Shown here: in pieces, positions 1-7,058 of the stretch | How positions within the stretch are numbered: position 1 is the stretch's first letter | How the letters are laid out: each line of letters opens with the position of its first letter | Virus record (IMG/VR): IMGVR_UViG_3300047550_000441 | Span: 1 to 41,629 of that record | DNA from: a virus | Strand: one strand, 5' to 3' | Length of the DNA: 41,629 nucleotides | The notes under the pieces: generated by a model | What the model was told of the DNA's origin: nothing | The model's input: the letters and a program-made list of their open reading frames with translations, nothing else | The model's database searches: none | Position numbers and translations under genes: made by a program

Positions 1-1
1 A

Positions 2-151
2 GGGTTGGATGATAAATATCTCAAAAAGTTAGAAACCGATGTTATGAGTAAAATCCATTGGGCAGACTGTTATGATGCCGGATTGACTTTTTGCAGATTG
101 CATAGAGCATTACAGGACTACAATAAGGGCAAACGCAATCCTTGTAAATAA
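2..151 (+). CDS. Unknown protein, C-terminal fragment (5' end outside window)
   Basis: An open frame enters the window at base 2 and ends at a TAA at 149-151, giving the last 49 residues of a protein. It is charged, with three cysteines (CYDAG, FCRLH, PCK) and a basic end. I do not recognise a family. It is the first of the run of small rightward genes that opens this arm. The start and full size lie upstream of the window. Confidence 0.55.
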   Translation, partial: GLDDKYLKKLETDVMSKIHWADCYDAGLTFCRLHRALQDYNKGKRNPCK

Positions 152-176
152 TCCTAACTCTGAGATAGATTTACCA

Positions 177-377
177 TTGTTGGTTATTCAATTTGACAAC
201 ATAGAGGAGATGCAAAGTTTAAGATTGTTGACTAGGAACAACATAAAAGCCTATGGCTATCGTAGAGTTATCTATGAGAACCAAGAATCATGGGCAGTAG
301 AAGACCCTAAAGCTACGGATGAAGGTATTTACAAAGTAATGAGTAAGATCAATGTAGTATTACACTCTCTTAAATAA
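177..377 (+). CDS. Small protein of unknown function, 66 aa
   Basis: The frame has no ATG before residue 12, so the likely start is TTG at 177; the ATG at 210 is the alternative. The product is a small soluble-looking protein with a basic centre (TRNNIKAYGYRRVIYE) and no visible motif or membrane segment. It lies 12 nt before the next small gene. I do not recognise the family. The gene is supported only by its length, orientation and tight packing, and the start is uncertain. Confidence 0.5.
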   Translation: MLVIQFDNIEEMQSLRLLTRNNIKAYGYRRVIYENQESWAVEDPKATDEGIYKVMSKINVVLHSLK

Positions 378-388
378 GGAATAAAACC

Positions 389-616
389 ATGTTTATCAAA
401 TCTGTCAACGAAAATGTCAAGGACGTATTTCTAGGAAACGGCTGGTCCAATCATGTTCGTATGAATCGTGATGGTGATCAGTTCTTAAGAGCATCCGGTA
501 TGCATGTAACACCGGACGTAGTTGCCAAGATCAGCAACCGTATCAAATCATTTGAAGAACAATCTGCTCGCAGGATGTCAGGGATTTACAACAATTCATC
601 CAACAAAGGCAAGTAA
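389..616 (+). CDS. Small protein of unknown function, 75 aa
   Basis: The ATG at 389 is preceded by a TAAGGA Shine-Dalgarno-like sequence about 10 nt upstream. The protein is hydrophilic, with a basic C-terminal half (KISNRIKSFEEQSARR) that could be helical. There is no recognised motif or transmembrane segment. The stop is 3 nt before the next ATG, consistent with one operon. A near copy of the genome-wide palindrome (GTTCTTAAGAGC, 481-492) lies inside the coding sequence, where it encodes Phe-Leu-Arg. Confidence 0.7.
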   Translation: MFIKSVNENVKDVFLGNGWSNHVRMNRDGDQFLRASGMHVTPDVVAKISNRIKSFEEQSARRMSGIYNNSSNKGK

Positions 617-619
617 ACC

Positions 620-1156
620 ATGCTCCAATCTATCTTCAACTTCCTACTCTATATCATCTTTGGTACAATACGCCCTGCAGTACGGCCTGCTGCGTCCAAG
701 TCTGGTGGTGGGCCTCCAATGTTTGCAATCTATTGGAAGAAAGGATGGGGACATAAGGGAGCAGGGGCTATCTGCGACCCTATTACTATCATCATTCTCT
801 CTGAGGCAGTAGTGACAGAGTACGAGAAAGCTCTTAAGAACAAAGTAGATGGTAAGGTTCCTGAGGAGCTAGAAGTTACCATGTTCAAACAGACCGTCAA
901 GATACCTATGGAGTTTATACCATATCTTGTAAGCCTGTTTAAGCAGTTGCTTGAGCCATCCTTTGAGTACATCAAAGGTATGGACAAGGAACGGGATAGC
1001 TTTATCAAGGCTTTAGAGGAGACAGGTGCCGACAAGACCAAGGTAGACAATTGGAAGAATGCCAATCCATCCTACAGTTCAATCCTAATGACTGCCATTG
1101 CTACTGTAAAAGGTAACTCCAATGGCTCATTACCTGATGAAAGGGTACTTCATTGA
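620..1156 (+). CDS. Unknown protein with hydrophobic N-terminus, 178 aa
   Basis: Residues about 3-20 are hydrophobic (IFNFLLYIIFG) and could be a membrane anchor or uncleaved signal. A Gly/Pro-rich stretch follows, then a hydrophobic segment (PITIIILSEAVV, about residues 54-65) and a long charged helical region. The sequence GWGHKGAGAI around residue 42 stands out but matches nothing I can name. The stop at 1154-1156 overlaps the TTG start of the next gene, so the two are probably translationally coupled. A variant palindrome (GCTCTTAAGAAC, 830-841) lies within the gene. Function unknown. Confidence 0.72.
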   Translation: MLQSIFNFLLYIIFGTIRPAVRPAASKSGGGPPMFAIYWKKGWGHKGAGAICDPITIIILSEAVVTEYEKALKNKVDGKVPEELEVTMFKQTVKIPMEFIPYLVSLFKQLLEPSFEYIKGMDKERDSFIKALEETGADKTKVDNWKNANPSYSSILMTAIATVKGNSNGSLPDERVLH

Positions 1157-1392
1157 GAGGTGATCTACGATTAGGCTCCTGCTTTATGTACTTAGAGTGT
1201 AAAGAATTAGTCCACGAAGAAGGGACGCTCGTAGAGAAGATAAGATATGTTAATTTAATAGATCAGACTATTGTTTATCCTTCTCCAGAGAACACTCACT
1301 TTGTGGAGGGTTGTAAATATGCAGGTAACATAAGAGAATCTTTTAATGATATACAACAGGAGATACTAGACAATGCTACATCCTCAACTTAA
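1153..1392 (+). CDS. Small protein of unknown function, 79 aa (TTG start)
   Basis: A TTG at 1153 overlaps the upstream TGA (TTGA) and is preceded by AAAGGG with a 7-nt gap, which favours it over the ATG at 1186. The product is acidic to neutral with three cysteines (SCF, LEC, GCK) and no clear motif. Its 3' end overlaps the start of the CobT-like gene by 20 nt, so ribosomes may be handed on. Function unknown. Confidence 0.6.
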   Translation: MRGDLRLGSCFMYLECKELVHEEGTLVEKIRYVNLIDQTIVYPSPENTHFVEGCKYAGNIRESFNDIQQEILDNATSST

Positions 1393-3187
1393 CAGGTATG
1401 AGATTGAGAGGTACATTGCTGCCACTGCTGCAAGGGCAGACCTTGAGGTAGTGTGGCACAATGATCCTAAGATCCCTCCTGCCACCGATGGCAAGAAGAT
1501 ATTCTTAAGAACATTGGCAGCAGACGCCTCTCAAGAAGATGCAGAGATGCTCATATCCTCTGCAATCCATGAGACAGAGCATGTCAAGCATACTGACTTC
1601 AGTACCTTGAAGAAGTTTGCCTCTGCTAATCCTAGTCATTCTGTGTTGGGAGGTATCAATAACTGCCTTGAAGATGATAACATCGACTATAAGAATGCTC
1701 AGGAATTTGTAGGTGACAGGCAGATACGCAGCAAGGTAACTGCGAAGCTAATCTCTGGTATAGTGGATGGTGTCAAACACCTCTATTCCAAAGGTGAGCC
1801 TGTTCCTAAGAACACTGAGATTACACTGGCAACTATGGCATGGGAGGCTACCAATACCACCGATTACTACCGGGATACTGCAGGTATGGGTCAGCAACTG
1901 TATGACTCTGCCTCTCCTCAGGTCAAGGAATGGGTAGACAAGCTGCGAGCAGGTGACTACCGAGAAAAGTTGCTTGAACTGAGAGACTCCCCTGATGAGG
2001 GTAGATCTATGAAAGTATTCAAGCTGGCACAACGTATCTTCAAAGAAGTCTTTGGGGAAGATCCCGAGAAGGAAGAACAGGAATCCCAACAGAGACAGAA
2101 GCAGGCTCAAGCCGAAGGCGGGGAAGGTAAAGAGGGTGATAAAGAAGGTAAAGGTAAGTCCAAGGGTGGTAAGGGTAAGCTAGGTGAGGGAGAGGGTGAG
2201 TCTGCCAAGGGATCATACTCTATGGATTACAAGACATTCCTTGTAGACCAAGAGAATCGCAGTGATCCTAAGAACAGTGAATCCTCTCTGCATATCAACT
2301 ATGAGGATAGGGATTACGATGGCAACTATGTACCTACCCCTTGGAAGGATACTCTGGTCATCAACTATGTAACAGGCAAGAGTAACTACCCTCGTATCAA
2401 TGCCGTGGCTAACTCTATCTCAAGTAGCAGGTATCGCTTCAAAGGATTGGAGTCTAAACCTGTCGATGGGTTTGCTAACAAGGTACGTAGGCTGCTACAG
2501 ATTCGTAGCAAGGGCAGATGGGAGTATGGCACCAAGAAGGGATCATTGCATACTGCTAACCTCTACAGGGTGGGCATGAAGGATGCAGAGGGTTATAATC
2601 AGCGGGTATTCAAGAGACACATCATCTCTGATGTATTGGATACTGCAGTCATGGTACTGGTAGATGACTCAGGTTCTATGGGTGGCAGCAAGATTGTCCA
2701 TGCTACCGAGGCAGCAATGCACATATCCCATACCCTAGGTAACACCTTGCATATCCCTATTGAGATTGCAGGCTTTACTGAACTAGGTTGCAAGAATACT
2801 ATGTTCCTGTATCGTGCCTTCACCTGTAAGCATCTCAGCAATGACAAGATTGTTGCCCGTATGAGCCATGCAGCTAACTATATGGATCAGAATGCCGATG
2901 CCGATGCTATACTCTGGGGGCATAGCAGGCTGGCACAGCGTAAGGAAAAGCGTAAGCTGATGATTGTCTTGTCAGATGGTAGTCCTGCCAGCAGTAAAGC
3001 AGGTGATTGCATGGGTTATACTAAACGTATTGTCAAAGCCATAGAGGAGACTTCACCTATTGATATTGTAGCAATTGGTATTGAAGATACTAATGTGAAG
3101 AAGATTTACAAACAGCACTATGTAATTCAACAGTCATCAGAGCTTGAGAAGGCTATGCTGACCATCATTGAACGTAAGGTAATCTAG
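1373..3187 (+). CDS. CobT-like protein: HExxH metallopeptidase-like domain plus VWA domain
   Basis: The 604-aa protein has three parts. The N-terminal region carries HETEH at residues 66-70, the zinc-binding HExxH form. A long, highly charged Glu/Lys/Gly linker follows at about residues 230-285. The C-terminal von Willebrand A domain has a MIDAS motif, DDSGS, at 431-435. HExxH plus VWA resembles the metallopeptidase/VWA families near DUF2201, and the charged linker plus VWA resembles CobT of the aerobic cobaltochelatase. The next gene is a MoxR/CobS-like ATPase, the usual partner. By family analogy the pair would remodel a client protein or insert a metal. No CobN is visible, so true cobaltochelatase activity is not shown. 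AGGAG precedes the ATG. Confidence 0.8.
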   Translation: MLHPQLNRYEIERYIAATAARADLEVVWHNDPKIPPATDGKKIFLRTLAADASQEDAEMLISSAIHETEHVKHTDFSTLKKFASANPSHSVLGGINNCLEDDNIDYKNAQEFVGDRQIRSKVTAKLISGIVDGVKHLYSKGEPVPKNTEITLATMAWEATNTTDYYRDTAGMGQQLYDSASPQVKEWVDKLRAGDYREKLLELRDSPDEGRSMKVFKLAQRIFKEVFGEDPEKEEQESQQRQKQAQAEGGEGKEGDKEGKGKSKGGKGKLGEGEGESAKGSYSMDYKTFLVDQENRSDPKNSESSLHINYEDRDYDGNYVPTPWKDTLVINYVTGKSNYPRINAVANSISSSRYRFKGLESKPVDGFANKVRRLLQIRSKGRWEYGTKKGSLHTANLYRVGMKDAEGYNQRVFKRHIISDVLDTAVMVLVDDSGSMGGSKIVHATEAAMHISHTLGNTLHIPIEIAGFTELGCKNTMFLYRAFTCKHLSNDKIVARMSHAANYMDQNADADAILWGHSRLAQRKEKRKLMIVLSDGSPASSKAGDCMGYTKRIVKAIEETSPIDIVAIGIEDTNVKKIYKQHYVIQQSSELEKAMLTIIERKVI

Positions 3188-3189
3188 TT

Positions 3190-3201
3190 GTTCTTAAGAA
3201 C
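3190..3201. repeat. Perfect palindrome GTTCTTAAGAAC, intergenic copy
   Basis: This is the only perfect copy lying fully between genes. It follows the stop of the CobT-like gene and sits about 25 nt before the AAA+ start. Flanking bases extend the dyad to TGTTCTTAAGAACA (3189-3202). Confidence 0.9.
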
Positions 3202-3225
3202 ACATCTTAACCAAGGAGAATTGAC

Positions 3226-4302
3226 ATGGCATTTGATCCAGAAGAAACCTCTAAACTCGTAGAGAATGCAATCCGTGAAATAGCTCGTGCTAATGCAGGT
3301 GGTGCATCTCCTGCTAAGGCAGAGGAGAAGGTACCTCTTGTAGAGACTGCAGCACTACCTGAGAAGAAGGGTAAGCACAGCAAGATGTTCTCAGAAGTCT
3401 TTGGTGTCAAGGTACCTCATGACTTTGCAATCACTGTCTTGGATAAGAAGTCTATCCCGGTAGAGATTGCAGAACTGGTTCCTACCCCTGATCCTACCTA
3501 CAATGTTCAGGTAGAGGAGGCTTATTACCTGCTGCTGGCATGGGAGAACAATGATAAGGTACTGATGTCTGGACCTACAGGTTCAGGCAAGTCCAGTCTT
3601 GTCAAGTACTGTGCAGCCATGACAGGCAGGCCATTCATACGATTGAACATGAATGGGGATATTGAATCCTCCTCAATCTTCGGGCATCTGGTCGTTGAGG
3701 GTGGGGCTACCAAGTGGCAGGCAGGGGCTGCTCAAGAGGCTATCCAGTATGGTGCAGTACTCCTCATTGACGAATGGGAGATCATGCCCCCTGAGGTCGG
3801 TATGGGCTTCCAGAACGTATTGGAGGATGGTGGTTACTTGTTTCTCAAGGAGATGCCGGGAACCAGCAAGGAGAAGATGATTATCCCGCATAAGAACTTC
3901 AGGCTGGTCTATGCAGGTAACACTGTTGGACAAGGTGATGAGATGGGTGCCTTTGCAGGTGTAGCAGTCCAGAACACGGCAACCATTGACAGGTTTCAGA
4001 CTACTATCATCCTCGATTACCTGTCTGTTGAGCATGAGACTCAGGTTCTTAAGAACACTGTTCCTACCCTGACTCCTCAGGCAATCACCAAGATGCTGCA
4101 GTTTGCTAACTTGGTACGTACTGCTCATACCCAAGGTAATGCCTCACTGACAGTCTCTCCCCGTACTCTGATTAATTGGGGCCGTAAGATTGTTATGCTT
4201 GGAGATGTCAAGAAGGCTCTGCAGTATAGCTTCATTAACAAACTTAGTACCTCTGACAAGAAGCTTGTCCTTGAGTTGTATGCTAAAGTATTCGGGAAAT
4301 AA
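3226..4302 (+). CDS. MoxR/CobS-like AAA+ ATPase
   Basis: The 358-aa ATPase has a Walker A motif GPTGSGKS at residues 116-123 and Walker B LLIDEWE with acidic residues D182-E183. The downstream region includes a sensor-like GNTVGQGDE segment, an RFQTT segment and a helical C-terminal lid. The pattern fits the MoxR group, including CobS and NorQ. Members of this group work with a VWA-domain partner, and here the gene directly follows the CobT-like VWA gene. The predicted role is an ATP-driven chaperone for a metalloenzyme or complex. CobS-like genes are known in other phages. AAGGAG lies a few bases before the ATG. A perfect GTTCTTAAGAAC at 4045 lies inside the gene, encoding Val-Leu-Lys-Asn. 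Confidence 0.88.
   Translation: MAFDPEETSKLVENAIREIARANAGGASPAKAEEKVPLVETAALPEKKGKHSKMFSEVFGVKVPHDFAITVLDKKSIPVEIAELVPTPDPTYNVQVEEAYYLLLAWENNDKVLMSGPTGSGKSSLVKYCAAMTGRPFIRLNMNGDIESSSIFGHLVVEGGATKWQAGAAQEAIQYGAVLLIDEWEIMPPEVGMGFQNVLEDGGYLFLKEMPGTSKEKMIIPHKNFRLVYAGNTVGQGDEMGAFAGVAVQNTATIDRFQTTIILDYLSVEHETQVLKNTVPTLTPQAITKMLQFANLVRTAHTQGNASLTVSPRTLINWGRKIVMLGDVKKALQYSFINKLSTSDKKLVLELYAKVFGK
4045..4056. repeat. Perfect palindrome GTTCTTAAGAAC in the AAA+ gene
   Basis: Read in frame as GTT-CTT-AAG-AAC (Val-Leu-Lys-Asn). Confidence 0.9.
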
Positions 4303-4303
4303 C

Positions 4304-4483
4304 ATGAAAAAAAGTATTGAATTTACCATAGATATGAAAGAGTGGGATAAAATGTGTGCAGAGCAAGATAAGTTTAAAGCTTCTTGGGATAAAGAGGTTG
4401 CAAAGTACACAAAAGGAGATCCTGATGCTGACCTCACAGAGGAACAGATGTTTAAAGTTCTAACTAAAGTCTTTGGGAAGTAA
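4304..4483 (+). CDS. Small acidic protein of unknown function, 59 aa
   Basis: The ATG at 4304 lies one base after the stop of the AAA+ gene, and GGGA in the upstream coding end may act as ribosome binding site. The 59-residue protein is highly charged and probably helical (KEWDKMCAEQDKFKASWDKEV, then DADLTEEQMFKVL). Its last residues, KVFGK, match the last residues of the AAA+ protein (AKVFGK) just upstream; this may be chance or a shared docking tail. The open frame continues upstream as far as 4190, but that part lies inside the ATPase gene and is unlikely to be used. Confidence 0.65.
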   Translation: MKKSIEFTIDMKEWDKMCAEQDKFKASWDKEVAKYTKGDPDADLTEEQMFKVLTKVFGK

Positions 4484-4488
4484 TATAA

Positions 4489-4824
4489 ATGAAAAATCTA
4501 CTTATTCACCTCAGGAAGTATGATGATAAAGGTCAGGTATCATCCAATGGTGGAGGCACAGTCTACTGTGTAGCTACCGATGATGGGTATATCTGCCGCA
4601 CTGCCTTCTGTAATGAGAAGGATGTATTCTGCAAGAAGGTAGGCAGGGCAATTGTAGAGGGTAGACATAGGATCTATGGCTCCCTTGGAGGGGCTAAGGA
4701 ACTTTCTACCTTGCATGAGGTCAAAGACTACCTGTTTGAGGCTGCGCTCATAGTGGGGGATATACGACCAGAGGAGTTCTTTCAGAAGGTAGTAGACAAG
4801 TTTGGTACAGACTGTAGTTCTTAA
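4489..4824 (+). CDS. Unknown protein, 111 aa
   Basis: The protein is compact and mixed alpha/beta in appearance, starting MKNLLIHLRKYDDKGQ, with cysteines at TVYC, YIC, AFC, VFC and the C-terminal DCSS. No metal-site spacing is obvious. It lies between the ATPase pair and the primase and shares their spacing, so it is probably transcribed with them. Its stop codon falls inside a perfect GTTCTTAAGAAC palindrome (4817-4828) that ends immediately before an ATG of the next gene. Function unknown. Confidence 0.7.
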   Translation: MKNLLIHLRKYDDKGQVSSNGGGTVYCVATDDGYICRTAFCNEKDVFCKKVGRAIVEGRHRIYGSLGGAKELSTLHEVKDYLFEAALIVGDIRPEEFFQKVVDKFGTDCSS

Positions 4825-4828
4825 GAAC
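4817..4828. repeat. Perfect palindrome GTTCTTAAGAAC at a gene junction
   Basis: It contains the TAA stop of the 111-aa gene and abuts the first ATG of the primase gene, so here it is read in a different frame from the Val-Leu-Lys-Asn copies. Confidence 0.9.
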
Positions 4829-5740
4829 ATGAGCCTATTAAATAAGGAAGATATGTTAGGAGAACTCAAAAGACGTAATGACCTGTATCCTGCTCTTAAG
4901 AACTTTGCTAATGGTGATAAGACCCTAGTAAAGACTACATCTAATGGTCAGAAGTCTATATGTCATGAGGATTGCCCTGCAGGAGAGGATACCAAGTATA
5001 GGCTCTACATAAAGGATACAGGTAATACACTGCTTGCTCACTGCTTCAACTGTGGTCAGAGTGGCTGGATGTTCAAGGATATGGATACTCTAGTTCTTAA
5101 TGAGCCTTTAGAAGTACACCAACCTAGAGATAATAGCACTGCAAACTTAACAGCCTCCATCTTAAAATGCACACCTATCTCTGATGTGAAGATCAAGACT
5201 TGGTTGATGCTTCAAGGTATTCAAGATGAAGATATAACTAAGTTAGGTCTGCTACAATCACGGCAAGGAAATCTCTGTGTACCTCTGCATAGTATAGAGC
5301 TTACCAATACAGATGTGCTAGGTTACTTACTTAGATTCTTTGGGGATTCTCAAGGTAAGAGGTATCACCTCAATACTATGGGTCCTAAACATGCAGTATT
5401 TGAGTACCAGTCTACTCCCCATAAAAACGGTGGAGTAACTGTTCTAGTAGAAGATTACTTCTCTGCCTATCGGATCAATAGGGCTACGGGACTAAGGACC
5501 ATTGCGCTCTTAGGAACCTCTGTTAAGGAAGATACTCTTCATTACTTGAGTATGGAAATTAACAACAAGATCATTATCTGGTTAGATAAGGATTTTGCAG
5601 GTATGGAGGCTACAAGTAAGGTAGCTCAGAAGGTTAGGGATGTAGTACCACCTTCAGTTACCTTTTGGTCTATAGAAGAACAGCAAGCCAAGAGCCTGTC
5701 AGATGAACAGATACGAGAGACATTAAAAGCATACCTATAA
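4829..5740 (+). CDS. DNA primase, zinc-binding and TOPRIM domains
   Basis: This 303-aa protein probably makes RNA primers at the phage fork. A zinc-ribbon-like N-terminus has cysteines at 45 and 49 (ICHEDC) and 72 and 75 (HCFNC). The TOPRIM domain follows, with the conserved glutamate in VLVEDY (E208) and the acidic pair in LDKDF (D253, D255). It is smaller than bacterial DnaG and closer to phage primases. The helicase gene starts 9 nt downstream, the usual pairing. Start choice is open: ATG 4829 has no clear ribosome site, while ATG 4853 follows AAGGAA closely. Near copies of the palindrome occur in the gene (4892-4903). Confidence 0.85.
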   Translation: MSLLNKEDMLGELKRRNDLYPALKNFANGDKTLVKTTSNGQKSICHEDCPAGEDTKYRLYIKDTGNTLLAHCFNCGQSGWMFKDMDTLVLNEPLEVHQPRDNSTANLTASILKCTPISDVKIKTWLMLQGIQDEDITKLGLLQSRQGNLCVPLHSIELTNTDVLGYLLRFFGDSQGKRYHLNTMGPKHAVFEYQSTPHKNGGVTVLVEDYFSAYRINRATGLRTIALLGTSVKEDTLHYLSMEINNKIIIWLDKDFAGMEATSKVAQKVRDVVPPSVTFWSIEEQQAKSLSDEQIRETLKAYL

Positions 5741-5749
5741 AGGAATACA

Positions 5750-7057
5750 ATGTACGATACACACTTATTAGTACTCCTTAGTAATAAGGAGAAGTATGAG
5801 AGGTTTATTCCTTACATCAAGGAAAAGACTGTCTCACCTGCAACCCTGAAGATCATTCAGGTAATACAGGAGTACTACAAGAGTTATCCCTCTGCTACCA
5901 ACATCAACTGGCAGGACTTAGCCTCTTTCTATATGATGTTCAAGAAGAAGCACTCCAAGCCAGATGAACTCACAGACGTAGCAAATGTTCTTAAGAACGC
6001 AGAGGTACTATCATCAAAGATCCTTGCAGATCCATCCTCTGAGCCTCTACATGAGGATGTAGTTAGCCATTACATCAAGCTAGACTATGCTACCAAGGTG
6101 GCCTCTAGAGCTTTGAACATCGTCAATAACCAAGTTACGGAGGGTACATCTGATGCCTTGGAGTCCATAGGAGACATAATACATGAGTATGAGCGAGAGA
6201 CTAAGAAGGCAGTCAGTAAAGAATCAATATTTGTTGCTCCTTCTGTATCAGCATTGGCTACCTCTGTACTTGCAGGTGGCTTCAACTGGCCTCTTCACGA
6301 ACTGAACATCAGCCTTGGTCCTTTGAGGAAAGGGGACTTCGTTATTGTTGGTGCAAGGCCAGAGACAGGTAAATCTACCTTTGGTGTACAGTGTGCTACA
6401 TGCTTTGCTCAACAGCATGGGGCATCCTCAGATAGACCAATCATCTATGTCCGTAATGAGGAATCAGGTGCAGGGGTAATGTTCAGAAGCTTTCAATCTA
6501 CCTTTGGTATCACTACAGAGGAGATCTCCAAGAACCCTGCCAAGTGGGATGCAGAGTATGTCAAGGTCATAGGAGATAAGCTATTGATTCTTGATGATGA
6601 GGCACATATCAACACTGTCCAACACCTTAAGAGGCTCTTCAGGGAGTTTAACCCCTCCTGTATTATCTTCGATCAGCTAGACAATGTTCATGGCTTCAGT
6701 AACGAGGATAAGGAGCATATGCGTATAGGACAGCTTTACAGGTGGGCTAGAGACTTGGCTAAGGAGTATGGCCCTGTTATAGCCATGACACAGGTAGATG
6801 GCTCTGGGGAGGGTCAGGAGTGGCTTACAATGGCTCAGTTGAGGGAGAGTAAGACTGATAAGCCTGCGGCAGCAGATGCGATCATTACCATTGGCAGATC
6901 TAACAACAAGGCTAAGGAGTACTCTAGGTTCATACACCTACCTAAGAATAAGCTACTAGGGTTGCCGGGAGTAACAGAAGAGGCATTCCGGCATGGCTAC
7001 TTCGAGGTCACTATAAACCCATCCATAGGTAGGTATATATCTACATTGAAGAGGTAA
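5750..7057 (+). CDS. DnaB-like replicative helicase
   Basis: The 435-aa protein has the layout of DnaB/T7-gp4-type helicases without a primase part. A helical N-terminal region (about 1-180) precedes a RecA-like motor with Walker A GARPETGKST at residues 201-210 and Walker B CIIFDQLDN, then a TQVDGSGE segment and an RESK region near the end. It would unwind DNA ahead of the family A polymerase encoded next. AAAGGA precedes the ATG, the primase stop lies 9 nt upstream, and the polymerase follows after one base. A perfect palindrome at 5987 lies in the N-terminal part. Confidence 0.9.
   Translation: MYDTHLLVLLSNKEKYERFIPYIKEKTVSPATLKIIQVIQEYYKSYPSATNINWQDLASFYMMFKKKHSKPDELTDVANVLKNAEVLSSKILADPSSEPLHEDVVSHYIKLDYATKVASRALNIVNNQVTEGTSDALESIGDIIHEYERETKKAVSKESIFVAPSVSALATSVLAGGFNWPLHELNISLGPLRKGDFVIVGARPETGKSTFGVQCATCFAQQHGASSDRPIIYVRNEESGAGVMFRSFQSTFGITTEEISKNPAKWDAEYVKVIGDKLLILDDEAHINTVQHLKRLFREFNPSCIIFDQLDNVHGFSNEDKEHMRIGQLYRWARDLAKEYGPVIAMTQVDGSGEGQEWLTMAQLRESKTDKPAAADAIITIGRSNNKAKEYSRFIHLPKNKLLGLPGVTEEAFRHGYFEVTINPSIGRYISTLKR
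5987..5998. repeat. Perfect palindrome GTTCTTAAGAAC in the helicase gene
   Basis: In frame as Val-Leu-Lys-Asn within the N-terminal helical region. Confidence 0.9.
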
Positions 7058-7058
7058 T

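Noticed and set aside
1373-4302. Calling the pair a true aerobic cobaltochelatase
   Set aside because: The large CobN subunit is missing and the HExxH motif points to a related but different family, so only a CobST-like label is justified.
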